Part shown: positions 39,310-49,157 of the stretch, piece by piece
Layout: the number at the start of each line of letters is the position of its first letter
Position numbering within the stretch: position 1 is the first letter of the stretch
Origin: Siphonodentalium dalli
Lineage: Eukaryota > Mollusca > Scaphopoda > Gadilida > Siphonodentaliidae
Length of the DNA stretch: 64,000 nucleotides
Assembly: GCA_032622095.1 (NCBI GenBank)
Contig: CP136066.1
Location: forward strand, 4,175,784-4,239,783
Reading direction: 5' to 3'
Notes under the pieces: generated by a model
What the model saw: the letters and a program-made list of their open reading frames with translations, nothing else
Database searches by the model: none
What the model was told of the DNA's origin: nothing
Made by a program: the position numbers and the translations under genes

Positions 39310-39571
39310 GTTCAACGTTTCGACCGCCCGTCGTCAGAGTTGTTTGAGCAGAATCCCGGTTGACGAATTATAATATACACCAGTGGATAGGTTTGAGAAA
39401 TATATGATTCAAGTGTTTGAGGCATTCAGTAGTTGTCTCTCTATAAGATGAACAAACAACATCCGCATGTTTTAAGGATATATAGTAGCTTATGCATAGT
39501 TATATATTACATGTGGTTATGATCGTGGGCTGCTCCTTAAGCGAACTCTGACGACAAACGGTCGCGTTGAA
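39310..39571. repeat. inverted pair with hammerhead-like core
   Basis: Read on the minus strand, 39339-39310 contains CTCTGACGACGGGCGGTCG then AAACGTTGAAC. The plus strand at 39544-39571 contains AACTCTGACGACAAACGG then TCGCGTTGAA. The arms match except for GGG/AAA and loss of AAA. They bound about 200 bp of AT-rich DNA and may be the ends of a small non-autonomous element. Confidence 0.5.
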
Positions 39572-39805
39572 GTCGGATTAAAATATTGTGCAATTAATAT
39601 GAATGTTCATATAAAAAGTACACGCACATTTCGTGTGATAATAAATCCGACAAAATCAAATGGAGTGTCCACAGTGCTATTGAAATGGGAAAAACCGCGG
39701 GCAGGTGGGAGCTGAGCGAGCCACAAGCCAATGTGCAATATGCGGTCAGATTTCCGCGGGTGGTTTGAATAAACACGCAATACTGCATCGTGGAATGTTT
39801 GAGGA

Positions 39806-40205
39806 TTCCTTAGAGGTATTGTTTCTGTTGTTGTATGTCAAAATGGACATCCATATAATCTGTAACCCATTGGTTACCCCTTGGCAATTTATATGTCTAA
39901 CGCGTGGAAATCGTGCTGATTTATAGGTCGAGCTCGCAAAAAGCTTGTCGAACATGAGTTCGTTTGTATTTGTTTGGCGATGGAAGCCATGAATGAAGGT
40001 TTGGGGTAACCTTAAGGGTATTGTTTTTGTTATTGCATGTCTATATGGACACCGATATAATCTGTAACCCGTATGTCGCCCCTTGGCAGTTTGTATATGT
40101 CAATTGCGTGGTAATCGTGTTGATTTATATGTCAATCTCGCAATAATCTTATTGGGACATGAGGTCGGTTAAAAAAAGTTTGGCGTGTTTTCTTGGATGG
40201 ACATT
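39806..40205 (+). repeat. diverged tandem duplication, about 200 bp x 2
   Basis: Both units start near CCTTAGAGGTATTG / CCTTAAGGGTATTG and share ATATAATCTGTAACCC, CCCCTTGGCA, GTGGTAATCGTG-type and GTTTGGCG blocks in the same order. The period is about 201 bp. Confidence 0.65.
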
Positions 40206-41211
40206 TCGTTTGTGTGAATGGATTTTGCAATGGAAATGCGAGATCGGTATGGAAATATTAGAAAATATTATAATAGGAGATATGTCCGTTCGTCATGATA
40301 CTTATATCCTACATTTCGATACATTTTTGAGTGAGAAATGACCACATTATCCATATATTTGTCCTCTGTCACATTAGGAATTAATGATGGGCTTGAGCCG
40401 GATGACTTTGAACACGTAGCGTGTAGCGTCTGTTAATTTCATGTTTCTTTCAGCCGGGGCGTACACATTGTCTATCGCTTGAAAAAATTATCGTAATGAA
40501 TAATGGTTAGGTGCAGAGGGTCATTATTTTAGAATTTTCGACATGGTCCAACGTATAGGCTCTCTTATAATAACGCACACAGGATACTGATATCTGCTGG
40601 GAAGGAAATGTATGGGCTTGGTTGTGTTACCATGTATTCGTTTGTGTTAATTTCACCGTGTATTATAAATAAAACAGTTCAAAAATAGCAATCACCTTTG
40701 ATAATGATATCCACGAACTAGTGGTGTTGACACGAAAATATCGTGTGGTAACTATGTGGAAAAATAAGAGGAAAGCCTTTTAAATAGAGAACATAAACCA
40801 CGACCAGTGTACACATTGTTATATTTTAAGATTAGCCAATTTTACAATTCAACCAACATGTAAGTGATTGTGGGAAACATTGGTTTAAATCTACCATTTT
40901 CTATAATTTAACGGCCATTTTGACAGCCAGTGGACCAATGTGATTAGTTTGTCCTGTTTGTAATGGAATGTTAAGCAATAAAACTTCTCACTTATGTCGC
41001 GCATCGTTGTCATTAAAACGCGGATAGTTCTCTAAAATCCGAGCGAACTATCGTACCGCATTTAAAATGATGCCCCACACCAACCAGTATAGAGTTTTGC
41101 ACAAATTGTCATTAGTGAGAGGGGGCTAATGTCGATGGACGACCAGGCGTTTGCAAACACAGTTCCATTACTTTTACAGTGATATTCAATAATACATCCG
41201 AGATCACACAC

Positions 41212-41256
41212 GATATGCAATAATATGATATGCAATAAAACGATATGCAATAATAC
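41212..41256 (+). repeat. 15-bp tandem triplicate
   Basis: GATATGCAATA occurs at 41212, 41227 and 41242. Confidence 0.8.
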
Positions 41257-41538
41257 AAGCAATTCTCAATTCAGCGATCGATCGGTTTAGTAGTAACTGA
41301 TTGACAGATTATATCTGCTAATAGTTATTTGATTGATAGCTGTGGCAAGCTCCATTGAAACGTGTTGGTTCTCTAATATAATGTATTTAGCTTTGTTATA
41401 CCCAGTCATGTCTACATACAGACTCCGCGGACGGTTTACAAACAATCGTTTCAACACGCTGAAACTAGTAATCATTGGATGATATTACTGAAATGGCGGC
41501 AATGACAATTTCGTAATAATTCTAACAGATTTGTTTTA

Positions 41539-41549
41539 TATGTTTTTAG
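41539..41549 (+). other. candidate 3' splice site in the 5' UTR of the channel gene
   Basis: TATGTTTTTAG ends 63 bp before the start codon. If used, the mRNA has an upstream non-coding exon while the coding region stays in one exon. Confidence 0.4.
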
Positions 41550-41612
41550 CTGTGATCCAGTGAAACAGTCTAACAGACGACAACTGTGTCCCCATAGGGT
41601 GACTACTGAACC

Positions 41613-42872
41613 ATGGCGATGAGAATCGTCAGGAAATTCACGCTATTGGTGGTGATTCAACTACCTATTTTAGACTTGTGCTATTCTTATGACCAAACAA
41701 GTGCGTCTAATTTATACGAAGAATTATTTTCGGATTACAAGAAGCACCTGAGGCCCGGAAAGGGATCACTTCAAGTAGACATTTCGTTTTCCTTGTTAGA
41801 AATCGCGGAAATCGATCAATTGGCACAGACTATAAAGGTTGAGGCATGGATGGGAATATCGTGGTTCGACGAGAGACTGGCAAGGGACGAGGAAGTTGTG
41901 GGACTCGATGAACTTTACCTGCCACAATCTCATCTATGGACGCCAGATTTAACAATTATAAATAAACGAGGGCAAGCAACAAGCATAGGCGCCGAGTTTC
42001 AACTCATGGGTGTCGAGGCTAATGGACTAGTCGGATGGTATCCGGGTGATTCATACGTCACGACTTGTCAGATTGACATCACAAAATTCCCTTTTGACTC
42101 GCAATCGTGTAATATTGAAATAGGACCGTGGACGTCTGTAGTCGATGATGTTAACGTCACAAACACGGACGACCGTGTAAGTCTGGAGAGTTATGTTGAA
42201 AATGGCGAGTGGGATTTAGTTTCCGCATTGTTATCCAGGATTGAGTATGGTGAACTTGGCTATCGAATGTCAAAATGTCAAATGAAGCTTTCACTCAAAC
42301 GGCGTCCGGCCTACCATGTTATGTTTACTATCGCGCCCGCTATTGGACTAGCTTTACTCAGCTTGTTGGCCTTCGTGGTTCCCAATAAATCTGGAGAGAA
42401 AATGTCATTTGCAGTGACGATGTTTCTCTCGAATGCAGTTTTCCTTACATTCTTCAGTCAGTGGATGCCCAGAGCATCATATTCTGTTTCAAGATTCGCC
42501 GTTTATCTGTGTCTTCAGTATGTTCAGAATGCTCTTATCGTGGGTGCAGTGGCGGTAGTGCAAATATTTGCAACACGCCACAGGAGCCACACACCGTCAA
42601 AGATGCACATAACTGCAATGAAGGTCCTTGGATACGGAATACGGGTTGGCAGCGAGGAAGACGTTTATTTGACTAAAATAACTGATATTTGCAACGCTGA
42701 CACCAGTATGCCGGTGGTGGAGACAGACCCACATGAAACCAAGACTACGGCCGCTGAGGACAGATTCGCATGGCGGGCATTCTCGTACATGTTGAATCGT
42801 TTCTTCTTCGTGTTCTTCTTCACAGTTTTCTTGTTGGAAACTGTGATATTATTTTATGTCCTTCTAGCATAG
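41613..42872 (+). CDS. nicotinic-type Cys-loop ligand-gated ion channel subunit
   Basis: A complete 419-residue frame in a single exon. Residues 1 to about 24 form a signal peptide (basic start, then FTLLVVIQLPIL). The extracellular domain has WFDERL (W84), WTPDL (W109-D112) and a canonical Cys-loop, C152 to C166 with 13 residues between and FPFD inside. A GPWTS loop-B segment (W173) and a possible N-glycosylation site NVT (181) follow. Membrane helices are TM1 about 233-257, TM2 about 262-281, TM3 about 295-320 and TM4 about 398-418. GEK (261-263) before TM2 is the cation-channel form rather than the PAR form of anion channels. Loop C lacks the vicinal cysteines of alpha subunits (only C222), so it may need a partner subunit or bind another ligand. 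The TM3-TM4 loop is about 75 residues, short for a vertebrate nAChR. Start chosen: ACCATGG context directly before the signal peptide. Expected at the plasma membrane as part of a pentamer. Confidence 0.92.
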   Translation: MAMRIVRKFTLLVVIQLPILDLCYSYDQTSASNLYEELFSDYKKHLRPGKGSLQVDISFSLLEIAEIDQLAQTIKVEAWMGISWFDERLARDEEVVGLDELYLPQSHLWTPDLTIINKRGQATSIGAEFQLMGVEANGLVGWYPGDSYVTTCQIDITKFPFDSQSCNIEIGPWTSVVDDVNVTNTDDRVSLESYVENGEWDLVSALLSRIEYGELGYRMSKCQMKLSLKRRPAYHVMFTIAPAIGLALLSLLAFVVPNKSGEKMSFAVTMFLSNAVFLTFFSQWMPRASYSVSRFAVYLCLQYVQNALIVGAVAVVQIFATRHRSHTPSKMHITAMKVLGYGIRVGSEEDVYLTKITDICNADTSMPVVETDPHETKTTAAEDRFAWRAFSYMLNRFFFVFFFTVFLLETVILFYVLLA

Positions 42873-43164
42873 TGACACTTGTCAGAATCAACGTGACTTG
42901 AGTTATTTATTTCTTATTCCTTATATGGCAAATCCGTGAGTGGCCACCTTTAGCTAGTTTAAGAATGTTGTTAAGAAATAACAAATAAGTAATATAATTG
43001 ACGTTGCTTAGTCAGAGGGATGCAGCCCCGAGTTAAGTGAATTACCATTGTATTTACTGACTCATTCTAAGACGACGTATAAACTGCTATTTATGGATAA
43101 TGTTGACAAACATTATGTATACCATAATTGTCAATGTTAGTGTTTGTTTATATATAATCCACAA
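42873..43164. other. 3' flank of the channel gene
   Basis: AT-rich, no open frame and no canonical AATAAA. The first AATAAA on this strand is at 43388, in the tail of the SINE fragment that follows. Confidence 0.6.
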
Positions 43165-43400
43165 CCATGTTTCCATCGTGGACTTTGTAATTCGAAATCG
43201 CTACCTGGTGGAGTTGCCAATTACTCACCGATGACCAGTGGTTTGTCGCATATGGTCGACGAGTTTATCAGCCAATGAAATCACTGCCAGATTACCCGTA
43301 CGTGTGCTGATTTTCTCCACGACTAAAACTTGCAAATGTTTTGATATGGCCTTATTTGCTGAAAGCGACATTAACCCCCAAATAATCAATAAATCATAAT
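43165..43400 (+). mobile_element. SINE fragment, 5' truncated, body and tail only
   Basis: Matches the body of the SINEs at 47312-47610 and 52085-52402, sharing TTTCCATCGTGGAC, GTGGTTTGTCGC and GAGTTTATCAGCCA. It ends in AACCCCCAAATAATCAATAAA, a decayed (CAAT)n tail. The tRNA-like head is absent. Its tail supplies an AATAAA at 43388-43393 about 515 bp after the channel stop codon. Confidence 0.75.
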
Positions 43401-44698
43401 GTTTGTATAACAACTATTTTGTAAATGTCAGCTGTACTGTGGATATGAATTTCTACTCTCTGTGTAGAAACGTCATTGCATGGGTTATACGTATGCCAAT
43501 AGCAGAACTACATCGTAGTTAGCAAAAATAGTTATGTTACATTCATTTAAAATTGGAAGATGTTATGTTGTCAATTCAATATGAGGGAAATTGCCTGCAT
43601 TTCAACCACACGTTGTTTGCTTGTGTTATAGTTGTGAACTAATTGAGATATTAAGTGACCGGTGGGATGAGAATATCAAGTGAGTGTTGTCTTAGAAACA
43701 GACTGACATCATGACATAAAATATGCTTCACTAAGCGTGACGCACATTCTTCATATCGTCGCGGTTGGGTCAACACATTAAAGACATATTATGCACTTAT
43801 TCGGGTGCTTGAAACTGATAAGTTAGTATTCAGGTGCTATGCCAACTGGAGGAAAGTAGCATTCTACTAACATGACCGAAAATCTCAAGCAAATCGACCA
43901 TACCACTCCATAGAAAACACCGTCTGAACTATGCTGAATTGTAAATATTTACTACTTGATTCGGGACGCATCTATCGGCGACAAACTAGTGAAAATGATT
44001 TCGTCATATAAGAATGACGATGTGTGTTGACAATTTAGCTATAATATTTGTGCATATAACTACTTTCAAAGATTATTCTCAATTTCTATTTGATCACCCA
44101 ACCGGAGTGTTTCACATCACTTTAAAAGTAAAGAGCGGAACAAATCAAATATAACAATTATGGCAGAGTACAAAATGTTTACCACTCGTGATATTGTGAT
44201 GTTAACGAATCGCCTAAAGGCTCTTGGTTAAAACCACAGTTCCACTCGTGGTAAAATTGTGGTGTTCTCGACTACTATGGGTGTATTCTATATTACTTTC
44301 TATAATATCATGAATAACGTTTTCTGACACGTGGCATAACAAACCCGTAATGCGACAAGAGAAGGAACTTTGATATTGAATAAAATGTAATTAATCAAAT
44401 ATGGTAGTACTAGCAGTGTTACCCGGCGTTGCCCAGGTTAAAACTTGAAGTGATGTGAAACCCTCTGTGAATATTTGGTGGGAATAGAGAATACTCTTGC
44501 TCTCAAAACGTTACACGTATCCTCATAAATTGTATATCCAAATGGCATCACACAACATGATTCTTACACATGGAATATAAGTAGTGGCTCACATTGTCAG
44601 GTCGGAGCGATTATCATTTTGTTTATCGCGTTTAATCCGTCCCACCATTAAGAAGTATTGATTTATTTACAACTGCGTATACTTCAGACATTATAGCA
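43401..44698. other. no gene recognised
   Basis: AT-rich DNA without a domain-bearing frame. A motif CAGTGTTACCCGGCGTTGCC lies near 44413 and looks like repeat-derived sequence, but I could not assign it. Confidence 0.55.
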
Positions 44699-45104
44699 TG
44701 AAACATGAACATCATAAACACATTAGTTCGAAAAAATAAAAGACGACAATTGTGTTTTACATAGAGATGTATCAATCAATCAATCAAGTTTATCATAACT
44801 TCATGACGATACAGATGTTTGAAAGATATGTCCAGGTGCTCCTCTGTGCTGGTGCTATATACATGTACTGGCTAATCATTTTCAGTTTAAAATGAATTGA
44901 TGCTATGCATGTTACTATGGCAGCTACATGTGCCCGACAGAGCGATATTTTGAGTTGTTTATGTTAGTCGATGAGTAAGTTCTAAAAAATGAAAGAAATC
45001 CTCTGTATCGGGCAGATATACCATGTCAGGTGTGAATATTGCAGGATCCTGAAAAGTCATGTGCAACGGACTGCGTTTCCCTTTATCTCAGAAGTAACCA
45101 TATT

Positions 45105-45348
45105 TGACTGCACACTGTGACCACTATTTTTGAACAGGCCTGCTCTACATTTCCATATCTCTTGGCAATTGTAATTTTTTGTGTGGAAACTATAGTGAAT
45201 GGGACAAACTCAATCGTGTTATAATATATTGACTGCACACTGTGACCACTATTTTTGAACAGGCCTGCTCTACATTTCCATATCTCTTGGCAATTGTAAC
45301 TTTTTTGTGTGGAAACTATAGTGAATGGGACAAACACAATCGTGTTAT
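45105..45348. repeat. 125-bp tandem duplication
   Basis: TGACTGCACACTGTGACCAC starts at 45105 and 45230. The two units differ at a few positions (for example TTTTTT length, AACTCAAT/AACACAAT), so the duplication is recent. Confidence 0.9.
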
Positions 45349-45367
45349 CTATATCTATATTTGCGAA

Positions 45368-45391
45368 TGTCTGTCTGTCTGTCTGTCTGTG
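45368..45391. repeat. (TGTC)n microsatellite
   Basis: About six TGTC units directly after a TATCTATATCTATAT stretch. Confidence 0.85.
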
Positions 45392-45479
45392 TTCTATAGA
45401 AATTCACAGGGGACCACCTAGATGGCACAAAAGGGATCTAATATGGGTATCTTTTTACGAGAAACATAATGGCGAGGGT

Positions 45480-46080
45480 TAGAATTTTCTAAAGTGACGC
45501 CGTTGTTGTCAGGAGCAGAAAAGGGGGAGGGGCAGAACAAAAATTTGTCACCGATTGCCACCAAACTTATATATAATCATCCCCATAATATGAGGAATCT
45601 AATGGTGTGGTTTAAATATGTTAAAAGTCGAACCGTTCGCGTCAGGGATGCATGGAAGGGGCGAGGGGCACCAAAATTGATCAAAATAATTTTAGCGCCG
45701 AATTCCACCAAACTGATGCACATTCATCTGAGATCTTCTCCATGATACAAGGAATCTTATTGTGTGATTTAAAGACGCCAAATTGGTGTCGTTGGGATGA
45801 GATATTTGGGCAGGGGTGGGGGGTAAGTGGGTACTAAATATGATAAGAAATGGTTTAGTCGCCGATTGCCACGAAACTTATACAAATTCATCCCCATGGT
45901 ATGAGGTGTCTAATGGGGTGGCTTAAAGCTGTCAAAAGTGGCGTCATTCGAGTCAGGGGTGCACTGAAAGGGAGAGGGTCACCAAAATTGATACACAATA
46001 TTTTAGCGCTAATTTCCACCAAATTGATACACATTCTTATCCATGATATGAATAATCTAATCGTGTGATTTTAAAGACGT
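45480..46080. repeat. degenerate minisatellite, about 118-bp unit, 4-5 copies
   Basis: Recurring blocks in order are ACCGATTGCCACCAAACTTA, ATCCCCATGATATGAGG-like, TCTAATGGTGTGG, GTTAAAAGT, TCAGGGGTGC and CACCAAAATTGAT. Short frames inside are repeat shadows. Confidence 0.65.
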
Positions 46081-46146
46081 TTATGTAAAGCACAATTGTC
46101 GTCTTTTATTTTTTCGAACTAATGTGTTTATGATGTTCATGTTTCA

Positions 46147-46400
46147 GTCTTATCAACATTCCTACTGTTTTGAACACTTTTATCTTATATGCTTAACTTC
46201 CGAATATAAACGGTGCGTTTTTCTGGAAAAAATATGCCCCCTTGGCAATCTTCTTATTGGAAACTGTTATATTCTATGAAGCGATTCCAGGATTGTGTAT
46301 GCGTTGTTTTAATGTACTTGTTGTGGACAAAGATGGCAGACGTTATTAAATGAACGAATATCATGAATGCGTTCTTAAACTGTGGCGTCAGAATAAATGT
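46147..46400. other. no feature recognised
   Basis: Short spacer between the inverted-repeat segment and the minisatellite. Confidence 0.5.
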
Positions 46401-47203
46401 GAACATGGGACAGCTGTCCCTCCGGTTCTCACGGTTGGGGATCATACGGGGCTGAACATGGGACAGCTGTCCACCCGGTTCTCACGGTTGGGGATCATAC
46501 GGGCCGAACATGGGACAGCTGTCCATCCGGTTCTCACGGTTGGGGATCATACGGGGCTGAACATGGGACAGCTGTCCACCCGGTTCTCACGGTTGGGGAT
46601 CATACGGGGCTGAACATGGGACAGCTGTCCACCCGGTTCTCACGGTTGGGGATCATACGGGGCTGAACATGGGACAGCTGTCCACCCGGTTCTCACGGTT
46701 GGGGATCATACGGGGCTGAACATGGGACAGCTGTCCACCCGGTTCTCACGGTTGGGGATCATACGGGGCTGAACATGGGACAGCTGTCCACCCGGTTCTC
46801 ACGGTTGGGGATCATACGGGGCCGAACATGGGACAGCTGTCCACCCGGTTCTCACGGTTGGGGATCATACGGGGCCGAACATGGGACAGCTGTCCACCCG
46901 GTTCTCACGGTTGGGGATCATACGGGGCTGAACATGGGACAGCTGTCCACCCGGTTCTCACGGTTGGGGATCATACGGGGCCGAACATGGGTCAGCTGTC
47001 CACCCGGTTCTCACGGTTGGGGATCATACGGGGCTGAACATGGGACAGCTGTCCACCCGGTTCTCACGGTTGGGGATCATACGGGGCCGAACACGGGACA
47101 GCTGTCCACCCGGTTCTCACGGTTGGGGATCATACGGGGCTGAACATGGGACAGCTGTTCCTCCGGTTCTCACGGTTGGGGATCATACGGGGCTGAACAT
47201 GTA
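46401..47203. repeat. 53-bp minisatellite, 15 units
   Basis: Units start GAACATGGGACAGCTGTCC and continue ACCCGGTTCTCACGG, TTGGGGATCATACGGGGC. One unit is 52 bp (GGGCC). Each carries the 12-bp palindrome GGACAGCTGTCC. The first and last units share TCC in place of the usual ACC before CGG; one further unit has ATCC. The final partial unit is GAACATG at 47195-47201. Confidence 0.95.
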
Positions 47204-47311
47204 CTTCCAGAATGGCCGAATATACCAGGAATGTGAGGAGATCGATAACTATTATATTGCTTTATTACATTCCTATGTGTGATTTACCATGATTTCTCGA
47301 GTGAATATCAA

Positions 47312-47610
47312 CGATTGATTGATTGATTGGGGTTTCAGCAGCTAAGGAAATATCACGACATTGCCAGTTTTTGCGGTAGAAAAACATCCGCGCATTTACG
47401 GCTAGTATAACAGTGATTTCAATGGCTGATAAACTCACAACGACCATTTGCGACAAACCACCGTCCATCGGAGGGTAACTAGCAACTCCATCAGATAAGG
47501 AGTTACAATGTCCACGATGGAAACATGTGAACTTGAACCCTCATCGCCAGCGATGAAGGGCGATGCGGCTTGGAGTTGTACCCCTAACCGACTAAGCCAC
47601 TGGGGCCCCC
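47312..47610 (-). mobile_element. tRNA-derived SINE, full length
   Basis: On the minus strand it starts GGGGGCCCCAG. An A-box-like TGGCTTAGTCGG (47599-47588) and a B-box-like GGGTTCAAGTTC (47540-47529) follow, then a body of about 200 bp and a (CAAT)n tail (47312-47330). Internal Pol III promoter boxes at tRNA spacing mark a tRNA-derived SINE. The same family occurs at 52085-52402, 43165-43400 and 48509-48575. Confidence 0.85.
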
Positions 47611-47682
47611 ACGATTATAAACGATAATTCCACTGGTCAATTATGTAACGTTAACTAATTCAAAATGGTGCAGTGTAAGGGG

Positions 47683-48262
47683 GTGTTCGTTCTTTTTGGT
47701 AGCTGATTCGATGAGAAGAGCACGCAATCAAAGTACCATTAGCAGACTGACCACAAGCAAGTCGGAAGAATAGTTGGCACGCCCTCATTTAACGCAAACA
47801 AGTTCATGCGTATAACAACTCTCGTGTGAGCATGGATTATTAGAGATACGGAAACACACACGCCATCACTCTCACTATAGGCACGTCGTTAATCCAAATT
47901 AATTACAGATGCACCCATATAACTAATTATGCAACAATGTTGGTTCGCCGCAGTCCAGCAGAGATTCGCCATTTCAGGCCTAGTCTGCTGGAACGTCGAA
48001 TGTTACAGGTTTCTCCGTTAAGGTTAAACAATTATCGCAAAAAATGTTTGCAATTGGCAAAAACAATCATCACCTTACACTTTACATGTGTGAACGCTTC
48101 TCGCTTATAAATGTCGAAATACAGCATGCTTGTTATGTTAATTGTTGATTTTCGCTGTCGATAGAGCACACCGGACGGCATTTGTAAAGAACGATTGTTT
48201 AGCTTGGCGTTTTAGAGGCACAACTGATACACAATTGTTTATCTGTCCCAGGTTTAAACCCG
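47683..48262 (+). repeat. second copy of the dispersed repeat, without TTAA insertions
   Basis: Aligns, with many substitutions, to 8302-8885 in the same orientation and ends in CAGGTTTAAACC (48249-48260). That motif is where the other copy is split by the MITE and the hairpin. Similarity beyond 48262 is weak. Confidence 0.55.
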
Positions 48263-48508
48263 AACTGACAAACGCGTCTCATAGACCTGTGATATCGAGT
48301 TTAAAAGGCCCATTCAATATTCGAGTCACGGATTATTTTGTATAGTACCATGATATGCGATTTTAATAACAATATATGACATAAAATATGACTAAAATAC
48401 TTTAATTCATCACAATTTGGAACGTTATTCCCCATTCATTGAAAATAATATAATTTGCAGTACAGTCCAGATTAAACCTAATCACAGGAAACGAGAAGCA
48501 TCGGTGGC
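48263..48508. other. no feature recognised
   Basis: AT-rich spacer; no open frame with a domain. Confidence 0.5.
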
Positions 48509-48575
48509 ATCGGTGGCTCAGTCAGTCAGGTGTACAACTCCAAGCCGTTTCGCCCTGAAGGTGGTATTTCACATG
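48509..48575 (+). mobile_element. SINE head fragment (tRNA-like 5' part)
   Basis: GGTGGCTCAGTCAGTCAGG then TGTACAACTCCAAGCCG and TCGCCCT correspond to the head of the SINE at 47312-47610. The B-box region is eroded (GGTGGTATTTCACATG) and the body is absent. An open frame starting inside it (48530-48823) has one hydrophobic segment but no support as a gene. Confidence 0.6.
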
Positions 48576-48747
48576 ACCCTGAGATACTTCCGGTGTCAGA
48601 TATCCACTCTCACGCGAACATTAGTAATTGGATAATTGCAGCTGTATGGAGACTTTCTGGAGGGAAGACGTCTGAATCGACGGCGATGTTCGAACTGACT
48701 ACGATCACCCTTATCGTGTTGACGGTGATTTATATCGTTTGCAGGAG

Positions 48748-48768
48748 GACGTACATCGGATGTACGTC
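48748..48768. repeat. 21-bp perfect palindrome
   Basis: GACGTACATC and GATGTACGTC around a single G. No function is assigned. Confidence 0.85.
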
Positions 48769-49157
48769 TCTAGAGGTGTCCATACTATTTTATTTCTACG
48801 ACGACGCGGCATTCCCAATATGACACGATAAACCGTTTTTAATATGGAGTGTATTCCTGGCGTAGTAAATGTTTGTGAGAATCGTGATATTTAGAAATAG
48901 TTGTAAATACAACTAGATGCGAACGAATAATCAGTTATGAATATCTTTGACAGATAAAACAGATGATGGCTCCTATATTGCGATGAGTGAACTGAATTAT
49001 GGATATATCGCCTGTGTTCAGTTCTACAACAATAGTTGAGTTTGACAATGCACGAGAAAATTGCCAACACGTCATTGACCTCTGTCTGGCTTGCTATGTC
49101 ACAAACCAATGAAATCGCGCGCAGTCTGTGCCACTCTCAAATGGAATGCAGGGAATT

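Larger units (their letters stand above)
38816..41549. other. intergenic DNA upstream of the channel gene
   Basis: No domain-bearing open frame. It holds an inverted pair at 39310-39339 / 39544-39571, a diverged tandem duplication at about 39806-40205 and a 15-bp triplicate at 41212-41256. The last 100 bp may include an intron, because a good 3' splice site (TATGTTTTTAG) ends at 41549. Confidence 0.55.
44699..46146. mobile_element. 1.45-kb segment bounded by 65-bp inverted repeats
   Basis: The arms at 44699-44763 and 46082-46146 are reverse complements with one mismatch (TGAAACATGAACATCATAAA ... GTGYTTTACATA). Between them lie a 125-bp tandem duplication, a TGTC microsatellite and degenerate repeats of about 118 bp. 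No transposase or other open frame is seen. Whether it is a transposon or a local inverted duplication is open; no target duplication was identified. Confidence 0.6.

Noticed and set aside
42461-42676. 71-residue frame inside the channel gene
   Set aside because: It is an alternate-frame shadow of the Cys-loop receptor coding sequence.
46350-47282. Open frames through the 46.4-47.2 kb region with repeated GQLSTRFSRLGIIRG
   Set aside because: These are frame shadows of the 53-bp minisatellite; the 53-bp period changes frame every unit.
48530-48823. 97-residue frame with one hydrophobic segment
   Set aside because: It starts inside a SINE head fragment, has no recognisable domain and is short enough to be chance.
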